Positions 22,001 to 37,000 of a DNA stretch of 64,000 bases are shown here, piece after piece. Made by a program: the position numbers and the translations under genes. The notes under the pieces are model-generated. The model ran no database searches. It was given only the letters and a program-made list of their open reading frames with translations, and was not told the DNA's origin. The DNA comes from Rhynchopus euleeides (lineage: Eukaryota; Euglenozoa; Diplonemea; Diplonemida; Diplonemidae). The stretch is taken from positions 806,001-870,000 of the forward strand of contig OY723271.1 of assembly GCA_963210315.1 (NCBI GenBank), read 5' to 3'. The stretch's first letter is position 1; every line of letters starts with the position of its first letter.

Positions 22001-25000
22001 GGTCGATGCACATCTGCCCCGCGTCCAGGCACGTCACGCCGTGCGAGTTGCACTCGTCCACCTGGCACCAGGCCGCACCGCCCACCGCCGACCCGCTCGC
22101 AGGGAGCTTGCACATGCACATCCAGTCGCCCGACACAGTCATGTCGGGGTCCGTGCACACCTGGTCCTTCCCGACACAGATGGCCCCGTTCAGCTCGCAC
22201 TCGTCGATCATGCACACGGCAGCAGCCGCAACGGCGCTCCCCTTCCCGCTCTTGCACAGGCACTTCCAGTCAGACAAGCTCTCCGGCGACGTGTCCGCGT
22301 CCACACAGTTCTGCTCCACAGCGCCGCACACATGCGTCAGCCCCTGCTGCGCGCACGTCTCGCACTTGCTGCGGCACTCGTCCAGCACGCACTGCGCGGG
22401 GCCCCCCTGCGCCTCCCCGACCAGCGGGGCCACGCACTGGCACCACCACGCGTTGTTGCGCTCCGCGCACATCTGGCCCGCCCCGCATGCGGTGCCGTGC
22501 GTGGAGCACAGCGTCTCCGTCTTGCACTGCGCCACAGTCCCACCGACCTGCACACCGTCGTTTGCGTCCGGGCACTGGCACATCCAGTTGTCGATGGCAT
22601 CCACATCCTGCTGCGGGTCGACGCACGTCTGCCCCTTTGCCGAGCACACCTCGTTCCCGTTGGGCTTGCCCAGCCACTTGCTCGACGCCGAGCACTCGTC
22701 CAGCCGGCATGTCGCCACCTCGCGCAAAGCCGGGGCACCCACGTACGGGTACGTGCACATGCACTGCCAGTCCCCAGCCTTCATCGTGTCGGGGTCGTGG
22801 CACAGCTGCATCGGCTTGCCCTTCGCGTCCAGCACCTGCGAGCATGTCGCGCGGTTGGCAGGCTGGGCGCACTCGTCCACCTCGCACACAGCCGCCGCAC
22901 CACGCTGCTCGCCAACCTGCGGGGACGGGCACTTGCAGCGCCAGTCGCCCAGGCTCGACGGGTCCGTGCTGGGGTCAATGCACTCCTGCTCTGCCGCCAC
23001 GCAGGCGTGCGTGGGTGACCCGGGCTTCGTCGCGCACGTCGCGCACGTGGAACGGCACTCATCCAGGATGCACTTCGTGGGGCCGTTGCGCATGGCCTCG
23101 CCCGCCTGCGGCGACACGCAGCGGCACTCCCAGTTCCCGACCGTCACCTCATCCGGGTCGAAGCACGACTGCCCCACGTTCGTGCACACCGACGCAACCT
23201 CAGGTGCGCTGCACTCGCCGACGTACGTGCACGTGGCGGGCTGTGCGACAGCACTCCCCTTCGCAGGCGAGACACACTGGCAGATCCAGTCCCCACGCGA
23301 CGTGGCGCTCATGTCCTCGTCGTGGCACGTCTGCCCCACGGATGTGCACTCCTTCTCGTGCAGCAGGCACTCGTCGAAGGTGCACACAGCCACAGCCCCG
23401 ACCTTCTTCCCGACACCCGGGGTGTGGCACTCGCAGTACCAGTCGCCCGTCACCATCTCCGACGTGTCCGGGTCGATGCACGCCTGCTCCTCCTGCATGC
23501 ACACCTTCCCGGGCCCCTCGCACTCGTTGTAGCGGCAGTCTGCGATGGCCGCCACTGCGGAAGCCTTCGACATCGAGCACAGGGATTCGTGGGCGCAGCA
23601 GGCGCAGCGCCAGTCCGACAGCGACGTGGGGTTGGTGCTTCCCTCAAGGCAGGTCTGCCCGTTCATCGTGCACATGTTCCCAGCACCGGTCTTGTCCGCG
23701 CACGTGTCGCACTGCGCGATGCATTCGTCGAGGATGCAAGAGGCGGGCCCACCCTGCGCGCGGTCGCCGACCTGCGGTGCGAGGCACTCGCAGTACCCAT
23801 CCTCCCCGGCCTTCCCAGACACGCAGATCTGGCCGAGCGACGTGCACTTCTCGCCGTGCACGTTGCACCACGACGTCGGGGGGGCGACACACGGGGCCGG
23901 TGCCCCCACCGCTGTGCTGTTCACAGTCTTCGACAGCTGGTCGGTGCAGCGGCACTGCCAGTCGCCGGACACAAGGATGTCCATGTTCGGGTCCTCGCAC
24001 AGCTGCCCCACGCTGGTGCACACCGCGGCGTTCTTCGCGTCCTTGCACTCGTCCCACTTGCACGACGCCACCTTCGCCGTGGCCTCGCCAGAAGCCGGCG
24101 ATGCGCACACACACTTCCAGTCGCCCGTCCCGTCCGACACGTGGGTGTTCTCGTCGACGCACGTCTGCCCCGCCGCTGCGCACACGGCAGCCAACCGCCC
24201 GTTGTTCAGCAGGCACTCGTCCACCAGGCACTCCGCAGGTGCACCCACAGTCGAGCCCGCCTGCCCCTGCGGGCACACGCACTTCCAGTCCGACAGGTCG
24301 GCCGGCGACACCGACGTCTCCTGGCACGACTGGCCCACAGCCTCGCACGTGTTGCCGGCACCCTTGTCCGCGCACGTCGGGCACTCCACCTTGCACTCGT
24401 CGAGCTTGCACACAGCAGGCCCACCGCGCGTGCTGATGCCGACCGCAGGGGACACGCACTGGCACACCCAGTCCCCAGCCGTCTGCACGTCGGGGTCGAA
24501 GCATGTCTGGCCGACCTGCGTGCAGGTCTTGCCGTTCACGTCGCACTCGCCGGTGAAGGTGCACGTGGCTGCCGCCTTCGGCATGTCCGTGCCCGACGAC
24601 CCCTTCGGGCACGCGCACACCCAGTCTCCGATCGACTGCGTCGGGTCCTTGCACAGCTGCCCGGCTGCGGCACACACCCTCGCGGGCTCGGACGCACACT
24701 CGTCGACCAGGCACACCGCAGCACCGCGTGTCACGGGCTCCCCGAACTGCGGCGGCAGGCACTCGCAACGCCAGTCGCCGACGCTCTGGGGCGAGCGGTT
24801 GGGGTCGACACACATCTGCTCCTTCAAGTCACACACGTTCTTCACGCCCCACACGGCCACATCGGTGCTGCACGTCCCGACACGCTCCTCGACAGGCCCA
24901 GCCAGCAGGCCCTTGCACTTCTCGTCGTTCTTGTTGTGCTCGTTGGTTGCGTCGAGCACGCACCACGCCCCGCCCGCACGCCCCGTCGGGTTGCAGCACC

Positions 25001-28000
25001 CCGCGTTGCACGGGCTGTCGATCCCGGGGCCCACGCCCTTCGAGCTGAGCTCAGCCATGGTCCACCCGCACTCGCACACGCAGCCGTCCGTCGTCGTGCG
25101 CGGCACCTCGTTGCATGTCAGCGCCCCGAAGTTTGTCACGTCCAGGCACTCGTCCAACTGGCACGACGCCACGTTGGCCGTGGCCGTGGGGAACCCGGTC
25201 GGGCACATGCACATCCAGTCGTTCGTAGACGCCGTCGAAGGGTTCATGTCGAAGCAGGTCTGCCCCGCGAGCTTGCACACGTTGCCGCCGCCCTTGTCCG
25301 CGCACGTGTCGCACACCGACTCGCACTCGTCCAGCGAGCACTCAGCGGGCTTCGTCGTCGCAAAGACGCCGCCCTTGGCGCAGTGGCACTCCCAGTCGTC
25401 GCGCGAGCCCGGGGTGGGCTTCGGGTCGATGCACACCTGGCCCTCCTTCTCGCACGTGTGGAAGTTGTCCTGGAGGTTGCACTCGTTCAGGATGCACCGC
25501 GCAGCACGCCCAACGCCCACACCGCTCATCCCCTCCGGGCAGCGGCACTCGAAGTCGCCGAGCGAACCCGCATCCTTGTTGGGGTCGGCGCACACCTGCC
25601 CCTCCGACGGCGTGCACACCATCTGGTTCTCGGGCAGCAGGCACTCGTCCACAGTGCACACGGGGATCGCGAGGGTCTTGCGCCCCGTCGCCGGCGGCTT
25701 GCACACGCACATCCAGTCGCTCGTGGAGCGCGCGTCCTTGTTCGGGTCCTCGCACAGCAGGCCCACACGCTCGCACGTGTTGCCCTCGTTGTGGTCTGCG
25801 CACGTCGGGCAGATCTCCGCGCACTCGTCGAGCGTGCAGTTCGCCGCACGCCCAACAGCCACGCCCGACATCTTGTCCGCCGACGGGCACATGCACATCC
25901 AGTCGGCCAGAGAGTTCCCGTCCTTGTTGGGGTCCGTGCACGTCTGGCCCGCTGCCGAGCAGGTCGTGCCAGCACACGTCGTGCACGTCGCAACGCACTC
26001 ATCGAGCACACACGTGGCAGGCCCGCCCACCGTGCTGGCCCCCGTCGCCGGCGGCAGGCACTCGCACTTCCAGTTCTTCGCGACGGTGGCGTCGGGGTCG
26101 ACGCAGGCCTGGCCCTTTGCCGTGCACGTCTGGCGCACAGCCTCAATCTGGCACTCGCTCTGCGGCGGCGTGCAGTCGGCAGCCCCCATCACCGCCTTGC
26201 CCTGCAGCACCGCATTGCCCGCACCCGCCAGCTCCGGGCAGTGGCACTCCCACGTCCCCTCCGCAGTCGTGTCCGTGTCCACGCACGTCTGCCCGAACTC
26301 GTGGCACGCCTTCTCCTGCTGCATGCACTCGTCCGTGAGGCACGTCGCGAGGGCCATCACCGCCGACCCCTGCGAGGGCGGTGCGCAGCGGCACTCCCAG
26401 TCGTCCTTCGCGTGCCAGTCCGGGTCGACACACAGCTGCCCCACGCACGTGTCGAGGTTCGCCGGCTTCGTGCACTCGTCCTCCTCGCACACCGCAACGT
26501 TGCCCACCGCGGTGAAGTTGGTCTCCTTGCAGCGGCACAGCCAGTCGCCGAGCGAGCCCGACGCCGTGTTCGGGTCCTCGCACGTCTGCCCTGCGGCATC
26601 GCACACGTTCGGCTGCCCCGACACGGGCACCGCCGTCGTGTTGCCGGACGTCACACACTCGTCGATGCTGCACTCCGCAACCTTCTCGTTTGCCGTCTGC
26701 CTGGACAGCGGCGGCGGGCACACGCACTTCCAGTACCCCTTGAGACCCGGCTCCGTGTCGATGCACGTCTGCCCTGCGGCCCGGCACACGCTCCCGTGCA
26801 GCTCGCACTCGTCGACCGTGCAATCCGCCACCTTCGCCGTGGCGTTCCCGGCCCACGGCGACACACAGCGGCACTCCCAGTCCCCACGCGCGGTGGATGC
26901 CGTGTCGGGGTCGTAGCATGTCTGCCCCTTCGCCGCACACACGTCCGTGCCGTCCAGCGTGCACTCGTCGATCACGCACGCCGCCACAGACGCCGTCGCC
27001 TGCCCCTTCATCGGGGCACGGCACTCGCAGCGCCAGTCCCCCGTCACCGTGTTGTCCGGGTCCTCGCAGTCCTGCTCCACCGTCGTGCACGTCGACCCGT
27101 GCAGGTCGCACTCGTTGACCACGCACACGGCTGCCGCGGTCCGCTTCGACCCGCTCGCAGGCGCCAGACAACGGCACTCCCACGTGTTCAGCCCCGTCAC
27201 CGGGTCGGTGTTCTCGTCGACGCACGTCTGCCCAGCGTCCGTGCAGGTGGAGCCAGCGCAGGTCGGGCAACGCGACACGCACTCGTCCAGCTTGCACACC
27301 GCAGGGCCCATCGTCCCGGGCACACCTGTGGCGGGGGGCACGCAGCGGCAGCGCCAGTCGCCCTTCTTCGTGAGGTCCGGGTCATCGCACACCTGCCCCG
27401 CCGTCGTGCACACGTCGGCGACCGTCGGGTCCTCGCACTCCCCGACCAGCACACACTCCGCAGGCGCCCCCGTCACCTTTGCCCCCGTCGACGGCGCCAC
27501 GCAGTGGCACTCCCAGTCGTCCAGGCTGCCGATGTGCTTGTCCGGGTCCACGCACAGCTGCCCGCGCTCGCTGCACACGTGCCCGTGCTTCTTGCACTCG
27601 TCCACCAGGCACAGGGCCGGCCCCTTGACGGCGGTCCCCGCAGCCGGCGGCGGGCAGTGGCACTCCCAGTCACCGAGGCTGTTGCCCGCCGTGTTCGGGT
27701 CGATGCAGTTCTGCTTCGACGCGAGGCACACGTGCGCCGCCCGCTCGCACTCGTCCACCGGGCACTGCGCCGCAGCCGCCACCGCGCTCATCGTCGACGG
27801 CGGCGTGCACTTGCACACCCAGTCGTTCAGGCTTGTGAACGTCGGGTTCGGGTCCACGCACGTCTGCCCGACCGACGAGCACGTCGTCTTCGCGCACGTC
27901 GCGCACTGGCCAACGCACTCGTCCAGGTGGCAGTCGGCGGGCGACGCCACCGCAAACCCGGTTGCCGGGTCGCGGCACACGCACCGCCAGTCCCCGGCCA

Positions 28001-31000
28001 CCGTCTTGTTGTTGTCGAGGCAGGCCTGCGGCGGCTGTGCCCCCTCGCACACGACGCGGTTCTCCACGCACTCGTCCACCTCGCAGATCGCAACGCCGAG
28101 CTTCTTGCTTGTGGCAGACGGCTGGGGGCACACGCACTCCCAGTCGTTGATCGTCTGCACATCCGGGTCCACACACGTCTGGCCCGCCGCCTTGCACTGC
28201 TCGTCGTGGATCAGGCACTCGTCGATTGTGCAAGTTGCCGGGGACGCCGTCTTCGTCCCCTGCTGCGGCGGCGGGCACACGCAGTCGAAGTCGTTCAGGC
28301 TGTCCAGGTGGGAGTCGTGGCACTGCTGACCGGCGTCTGTGCAGATCGTCCCGGGGATCTTGCCATCCACGGCAACCGTGCACTCGTCGATGCTGCAGTC
28401 CGCCAACCCGTTCGTCATGAACTTCGCCTGCATAGGGGGCGGGCAGCGGCACTGCCAGTCGCCCGACGAGTACCCCTTCGTGTTGACATCCACACACTCC
28501 TGCCCGGACTCCTGGCACACGTTGCCGCCGCCCTTGTTCGCACACGTCTCGCACACCGATGCGCACTCGTCCACGATGCACACATCCACGGCCCCTCCAA
28601 CCTGGTAGGACGTCCCGATGACGCACTTGCAGTACCAGTCCGACGGGCTCGTGTGGTCCGGGTCCACGCACTCCTGCTCCTCCAGCATGCACACGTTCCC
28701 GCGCCCGTCCTTGTCAGCGCACGTGGGGCACACGGTTGCGCACTCGTTGATCGTGCATGTCGCGACAGGCCCGTTCTTCTGCGAACCAGACGCCGGCGGC
28801 GGGCAGTGGCACTCCCAGTCGCCCACCTTCGACGTGTCCGGGTCGATGCAGATCTGCCCCGCATCCAGGCACGTCGGCCCGTGCACCTTGCACTCGTCGT
28901 CCGTGCACGACAGCACGGCAGCAACCGTGCGCGAGTCCGTCGACGGCGGCGGGCACTTGCACACCCAGTCCTTCAGGTGCTTCGGCGACGTGCTCATGTC
29001 CGCGCACTCCTGCTGGGCGTCCGAACACGTCGTCCCCGCGCACGTGGCGCACATCTCCACACACTCGTCCAGCTGGCACACCGCCGCGCCGAGCGACATC
29101 GGGCTCCCCTTCGACGGGGGCACGCACTTGCACATCCAGTCGCCCGTCTTCGTCTTGTCCGGGTCCTCGCAGTCCTGCCCGTGCAGCTCGCACACGCCCG
29201 GCTTCGCCTGGTCGGTCTTCTGGCACGTCGAGCAGACCGTGACGCACTCGTCAAGCTCGCACGTGGCCGGCCCGTTCTTCTGCGGCGTCCCCGTGTACGG
29301 CGCAATGCACATGCACTGCCAGTCCCCGGTAGTAGTGGTATCCGGGTCGTCGCAGTGCTGGTCCGCATCCGCACAGATCTTCTGGTTGGCCCCCTCGCAC
29401 TCAGGCGGCGGCAGGCACCGCGCCGGCTTCTGCTGCCCAGGCACACCGGCGTCGGGGGCAACGCACTCGCACACCCACGTGTCCTTGGTCTTCAGGTCCG
29501 CGTCCTTGCACGCCTGCCCCGAGCTCCTGCACACCTCCGCGTGTGTCTTGCACTCGTCCTCCTCGCAGTCAGCCGACGCACCGACGTTCGACCCCACCGC
29601 AGGCGGCACGCACTCGCAGTACCAGTCAGCCTTCTTCGTCTCGTCGGGGTCGATGCACATCTGCCCCTTCGCGCACACACCCGTCTGCTGCTCGCACTCG
29701 TCCTCCTCGCACAGCGCCACGTTCGTCACCGCAAAGGTGTGTGACGGGTCGGCACACTTGCACACCCAGTCGTTGCGCGACGACACCGACTTGTCCTTGT
29801 CCTCGCACTCCTGCGCCGGCGACGCAGTCGCACACAGGTTACCCTTCCCGTCGTCCTTGTCCGCACACGTCGGGCACTTCACCACGCACTCGTCCAGCAC
29901 GCACTGGTCGACCGGCGCGGCCACGCGCGACCCGAGGCTCGGCGGCGGGCACTTGCACATCCAGTCGCTCAGCGACTTGTCCGAGATGTTCGGGTCCTCG
30001 CACACCTGCCCAACGTCGGCGCACACGTCCGTCCCGTTGCCCGTCGCGCACGTCGGGCACGTCTCGACACACTCGTCCACGTTGCACTCCGCAGCGGCAC
30101 CCTGCTGGCGCCCCATCATGTTGCCGGTTGTGCACTCGCAGAACCAGTCGTTCAGCGACGCCCCCGACTTGTTGTCGTCGACACACTTCTGGTGCGCCTT
30201 CTCGCACGTCGCCGCGTGCTGCACGCACTCGTCCACATCGCACACCGCGGGCTGCTGCATCCCCGACGCCCCCGTCTGCGGCTGCACGCACTGGCACTGC
30301 CAGTCCCCGTCCACCATCTTGTTCGGGTCCACGCACAGCTGGCCCGCGTCAGTGCAGGTGTTGTTCTGCCCAGACGGCACACCGGGGATGGTGGGGCGCG
30401 GAGCCGCCCCGCCATCCTGCGGCACCTGCCCCTCCGCCATGCACGACCCCCTCGAGGTCTGGCCCGCCCCCAGCTGGCACTTGGCCTTGCCCTCGTTGTA
30501 CGGGTGGCCCGCCGCAATGTAGCACCAGTCGCCCTGGGCCGCACCGTTCGGGTTGCAGCACCCCGTGCTGCACGGCTCTGTCGACCCGGGGCCTGCAGGC
30601 ATCTGGATCAGCTTCCCGTTCATGTCCTTGAACACCGCTGTCCAGTCGCACGAGCACAGGCACCCGTCCTTGGTGTACCGCGGCAGGTGCTTGCACTTCA
30701 CCGCACCCGAGAACTCGTGGCACTCGTCGCGCCCCTCCGCGCAGGAATCCACCGGCGTCGCCACCGCAAACTTCCCGCTGTTCTTGCATGTGCACGTCCA
30801 GTCGCTCAGGCTGGTCGACGTCGTCACAGGGTCGTGGCACGTCTGGTCCTTCAGCACGCACACGTTCCCCTTCCCGTCAGTGTCCGCGCACGTCGGGCAC
30901 TTCACCGTGCACTCGTCGAGCGTGCACGTCGTCATCGGGCCCAGCTTCTGGGTCCCCGTGCTCGGGGGCGGGCACTGGCACATCCAGTTGTCCATCTTCG

Positions 31001-34000
31001 AGGCGTCGGGGTCCACGCACGTCTGCCCGGCGTCCTCACACGCCGTCTTGTGCTCCTCGATGCTGCACTCGTCCTCCTCGCACTGTGCAGCCACACCGAC
31101 GGCGCTCGTTGCCGACGGGGGCAGGCACTTGCACATCCAGTCGTCCTTCTTCTTCGTGTCCGGGTCGTCGCACGTCTGCCCCGCGGTGACACACACCTGC
31201 TCGTGCGTGCGGCACTCGTCCTCGTCGCAGACGGCCACGGCCGTGAGGGCGCGGCCCGTCTTCGGGTCCTGGCACTCGCACTCCCAGTCGCTCAGCGTCG
31301 TCAGGCTCTTCTCCACGCACGACTGCCCCGCCTTCTCGCAGATGTTCCCCTGCCCGCTGTTCGCGCACGTCGGGCACTGCACCTTGCACTCGTCCAGATC
31401 GCACGTCGCGGGCTTCGCCGTCGCAGCCCCCGTCGACGGCGGGGGGCACTTGCACCGCCAGTCCAGCAGGCTCGTCGGCGACGTGTTCAGGTCCTCGCAC
31501 TCCTGCCCTGCGTCCTCGCAGATCTTGGCGCCCCCCTGCTTCAGGTTGCACGTCGGGCACACCACCACGCACTCGTCCAGCTTGCACTCCGCAGGCACGT
31601 TCTTCCCGTTCGTCCCCGTGGCCGGCGGGATGCACTCGCACTCGAACTTCCCGTTGTTCGGGTCCGTCCCTGCGTTGCACTTCTGCCCCACTGAGTGGCA
31701 CACGTCGCCGCTCACCTCGCAGTCACCCGGCGGGTCCACGCACGCTGCCGGCTGCAGCGTCGTGGGGGGCCCGGTCTGCGGGGGGATGCACTCGCACATC
31801 CAGTCGTCCTTCTTCTTCGTGTCCGGGTCCTTGCACGTCTGCCCCTGCTGCTTGCACGTGATGTCGTTTGTCTGGCACTCGTCCACCGCGCAGTCCGCCA
31901 TGCCCCCCGTCATCGCGATGTGCTGGTTCGGCGGCGGGCACGTGCACTTCCAGTCACCAGCCTTGTTCTGGTCCGGGTCCTGGCAGATCTGCCCGTCCTC
32001 GCACTTGTCCTTCGCGTCCGTCAGACACTCGTCAATCAGAGGCATCGGCGTCGGCCCAGGGGTCGGCGCATCCGTAGGCGGCGTCGGCGTCTCGGGCACA
32101 GCAGTCGGAGGCACAGCCGTCTGCGGCGCAGGTGTCGCGGGCACGTTGGTTGCCGGCGCGTCGGTGACGGGGACGGGTGTCGGCGGAACCGCTGTCGGCG
32201 GCGCCACGGTGACAGGCGCCATGGTCAGGGGTGTCAGGTTGCAGTCCTTCCCGTTCCAGAAGCACTTCCGGTTTGTGTCGCACTTCGCCTCCGTGCACAG
32301 CGTGTAGCACTCGCTTTCCGCGCACGTGCTCGTCCCGTCCCACACGCACGCCTTGTCCGCGTCGCACGCCGTCTGATTCGTCAGGTCTGTGCACGTCTTC
32401 GGCTTCACCGCAAGCTTCTTCCCGAACTGGCTGTTCGGGTCGCACAGCGAGTTCAGCACAGACCCGGGGATCTCGTCCAGCTGCAGGTTCATGAAGTGGT
32501 CACCGTGGGGCTCGCTCACCAGCGGCTTCAGCTTCACCTCTGCGTTCTCGTCGTCAAACGAGTGTGCGTCGAAGCGGCGGATCACAATACCGAACACCGT
32601 CACGTCCTCCGTCTTCAGCTTCGCCTGCGCCGCCTCCAGGATACCCGGGTACGTGCTCTTCCACTTCTTGTCGATGCAGATCCCGCACGACCCCCTGCAG
32701 CACGAGTCGCCGTCGTAGTCCGTCAGCCCGCCGTCCGCCACGATGATCGCGACGTGCTTCCTCCAGGCCGGGCTCCACTGCGGGGTGAAGGTGTTGTCCG
32801 CCACATCGAGCAGGGCGTCGTGCAGGTACGTCCACTGGGCCTGGTAGTTCGCCTCGTGCCAGTCCAGGTCGCCGTACAGCTCGTCCCTCATCCCGGAGAG
32901 GTGCCCGTCCGTGCACTGCCCGATGGCGCACTTCGTCGGGTGGTCCTGGTCCGGACGCGCCTCCGCCATCGAGAACTGGATGAAGGTCATACGGAAGCCC
33001 GAGTCGCGCGACGCGTCAGCACCCTTGGTGTGGTCGTCCCCCGTCAGCGGGACAATCTTCACCCAGTCGCGCATGATCTCAATCATCCCGTAGAACCCGT
33101 GCGGGTGGCGCCCGAAGGTCCGCCTCATCGACCCAGACCCGTCCAGGATGAACGCGATGTCCAGGTCCGGGCACTTGTCGAACTGCTGCCCGGCACAGTA
33201 GCCACCGCCAGCCTTGTGGTGCCACACGCAGTCGGGGTCGTTCTGGCACGGGCACCTGTCCGTGTACTTCTCACATGTCTTCGGGACGCACGCCTGGCTG
33301 GGCGTCGTCACCTGCATGCACTTCGGGTCCGCATTGCACGGGTCCTGCGTGGTGTGCTTTGCGCACTCAGTCGTGAGGCACACCGGGGGGGCCTTCGTCA
33401 CGTCCCAGTGGCATGCCAGGTCGTGGTCGCACTTCGACTCGTCCTTCAGCAGAGCGCACGGCTCCGGGGCGCACGGGGTGGTGCCGTCCCACTTGCACAG
33501 CGGGTCCTTCTCGCACGGGTCCTGCATCGTGTGCGTGCAGACCTTGGGGTTGCACATCGCCACCTTGTCCGTCGGCGACACCGTGTTCCCCACCGTGGCA
33601 GGCCCGCTCCACACGCAGTCCGGCTCCGCCTCGCACGTCCCCTTCTCAATCTGCAGGCACTTCTTCACCTCGCACTTGTTCGGCCGCGCCGGGTCGAAGT
33701 CGCACACGTCCAGTGTGCAGAAGTCCGGGTCACCCGCAGGCGGCGTGCACGGCAGCGGCATTGCCACGGACACGCCGAGGCAGTCCTGCTCCTCCGTCGG
33801 CGGGCGGCACGGGTTGTCGATGCACTTGTCCGTCCAGAGCGGGTCCCACAGGCACGTGTCGTCCTGCTTGCACTGGTCCTGGTCCTTCCCAGTGCAGCCC
33901 GGCGGCTTGTGGTCGCAGTCCTGGCCGTTCCACTTGCACACCGGGTTGGTGTTGCACGTCGCCTCGTCGCACAGCGGGTAGCACACAGACTCCTGGCACG

Positions 34001-37000
34001 ACGGCGTCTTCGTCCCGTCCCACACGCACGCCGTGTCCTGCATGCAGCCCTGCTGGGTGTCCTGCTTCGCGCACCCAGGCGACGTCACCGCAAGCTTCTT
34101 CCCGAACTTGCTGTTCGGGTCGCACAGCACGTTCAGCACAGATCCGGGGATCTCGTCCAGCTGCAGGTTCATGAAGTGGTCGTAGGTCGGCTCCGTCACC
34201 AGCGGGGTCAGCTTCACCTCCGCGTTGTCGTCCTGGAAGGTGTGGTAGTCGAAGCGACGCATCACAATACCGAACACCGTCACGTCCTCCGACCGCAGCT
34301 TCGACTGTGCCGTGTCGAGCATCCCCGGGTACGTGCTCTTCCACTTCCGGTCGATGCAACGGGGGTTGCCGCAGCGGTCCTCGCAGCACGCGTCACCGTT
34401 GATGTCCGTCAGCCCGCCGTCCGCGATGATGATCACAACGTGCTTCCTCCAGGCCGGGCTCCACTGCGGGGTGAAGGTGTTGTCCGCCACGTCCTGCAGG
34501 GCGTCGTGCAGGTACGTCCACTGGGCCTGGTAGTTCGTCTCGTGCCAGTCCAGGTCGCCCTCCAGCTCGTCCAGCCGCCCGGAGAGGTGCCCGTCCGTGC
34601 ACTGCCCGACGTTGCAGTTCGTCGGGTGGTCCTGGTCCGGCCGCGCCTCCGCCATCGAGAACTGGATGAAGGTCATACGGAAGCCCGAGTCGCGCGACGC
34701 GTCAGCACCCTTGGTGTGGTCGTCCCCCGTCAGCGGGGCCGTGCGCACCCACTCGCGCATGATCTCAATCAGCCCGTAGAACCCGTGCGGGTGGCGCCCG
34801 AAGGAGCGGCGCGTCGACCCAGACCCGTCCAGGATGAACGCGACATCCAGGTCCGGGCACCTGTCGAAGTTTGTGCTCGTGCAGTATGCCCCGTTGGATC
34901 CGTGGTGCCACACGCAGTCCGCGTCCTTGTCACAATCGCACTTCTTCCCGTACTTGTTGCACGTCTTCGGGACACACGCCTTGTTCGTGGGGTCGTACAT
35001 GCACTTGTCGCTGGCATCGCACGGGTCCTGCGTGGTGTGCTGCGCGCACTCGGTCAGTGTGCAGACAACGGGCGACTTCGTCACGTCCCACTTGCACGAC
35101 AGGTCGTGGTCGCAGTCCTTCTCGTTCTTGTACTGCGTGCACGGCTTCGGCTTGCACGGGGTGGTGTTGTCCCAGTCGCACAGCGGGTCCTTGTCGCAGT
35201 CTGCCTGCATCGTGTGCGTGCAGACCTTGGGGTTGCACATCGCCACCTTGTCCGTCGGCGACACCGTGTTCCCCACCGTGGCAGGCCCGCTCCACACGCA
35301 GTCCGGCTCCGCCTCGCACGTCCCCTTCTCAATCTGCAGGCACTTCTTCACCTCGCACTTGTTCGGCCGCGCCGGGTCGAAGTCGCACACGTCCAGCTTG
35401 CAGAAGTCCGGGTCACCCGCAGGCGGCGTGCACGGCGCCGGCATCGTCACGGACACGCCGAGGCAGTCCTGCTCCTCCGTCGGCGGGCGGCACGGGTTGT
35501 CGATGCACTTGTCCGTCCAGAGCGGGTCCCACAGGCACGTGTCGTCCTGCTTGCACTGGTCCTGGTCCTTGCCGGCGCAGCCCGGCGGCTTGTACTCACA
35601 CGAGGCCCCGTTCCACTTGCACACAGAGTTGGCATTGCACGTCGCCTCGTCGCACAGCGGGTAGCACACAGACTCCTGGCACGTCGTCTTGACCGTGTCC
35701 CACACACACGCCGTGTCCTGTGCGCACAGCCCCTGGTCGGTCTTGCTGGCACACCCAGGCTTCGACACCACAAGGTGCTGCCCGAACTTGCTGCTCGGGT
35801 CGCACAGCACGTTCAGCACAGATCCGGGGATCTCGTCCAGCTGCAGGTTCATGAAGTGGGTGTCCGTCGGCGTCGACACCAGCGGGGTCAGCTTCACCTC
35901 CGCGTTGTCGTCCTGGAAGGTGTGGTAGTCGAAGCGACGCATCACAATACCGAACACCGTCACGTCCTCCGTCCGCAGCTTCGCCTGCGCCGCGTCGAGC
36001 ATCCCCGGGTACGTGCTCTTCCAATTCCGGTCGATGCAACGGGGGTTGCCGCAGCGGTCCTCGCAGCACGCGTCACCGTTGATGTCCGTCAGCCCGCCGT
36101 CCGCGATGATGATCACAACGTGCTTCCTCCAGTCCGGGCTCCACTGCGGGGTGAAGGTGTTGTCCGCCACGTCCTGCATCGCGTCGTGCAGGTACGTCCA
36201 CTGGGCCTGGTAGTTCGCCTCGTGCCAGTCCAGGTCGCCCTCCAGCTCGTCCAGCCGCCCGGAGAGGTGCCCGTCCGTGCACTGCCCGATAGGGCAGTTC
36301 GTCGGGTGGTCCTGGTCCGGCCGCGCCTCCGCCATCGAGAACTGGATGAAGGTCATACGGAAGCCCGAGTCGCGCGACGCGTCAGCACCCTTGGTGTGGT
36401 CGTCCCCCGTCAGCGGGGCCGAGCGCACCCACTCGCGCATGATCTCAATCAGCCCGTAGAACCCGTGCGGGTGGCGCCCGAAGGAGCGGCGCGTCGACCC
36501 AGACCCGTCCAGGATGAACGCGATGTCCAGGTCCGGGCACGCGTTGAACTTCGGCGGGGTGCAGTACCCGCCTGTCGCGCTGTGGTGCCACACGCAGTCC
36601 GCGTCCTTGTCACACGGGCACTGTGTCGTGTACTTGTCGCACGTCTTCGGGACACACTTGTCCTTCGAGCCCCACATGCACTTGTCGCTGGCATCGCACG
36701 GGTCCTTCGTCGTGTGCTGCGCGCACTCGGTCAGTGTGCACACAGCGGGCGACTTCGTCAGGTCCCACTTGCACGACAGGTCGTGGTCGCAGTCCTTCTC
36801 GTTCCTGTACTGCGTGCACGGCTTCGGCTTGCACGGGGTGGTGTTGTCCCAGTCGCACAGCGGGTCCTTGTCGCAGTCTGCCTGCATCGTGTGCGTGCAG
36901 ATGTCAGGGTTGCACATCGCCACCTTGTCCGTCGGCGACACCGTGTTCCCCACCGTGGCAGGCCCGCTCCACACGCAGCCCGGCTCCGCCTCGCACGTCC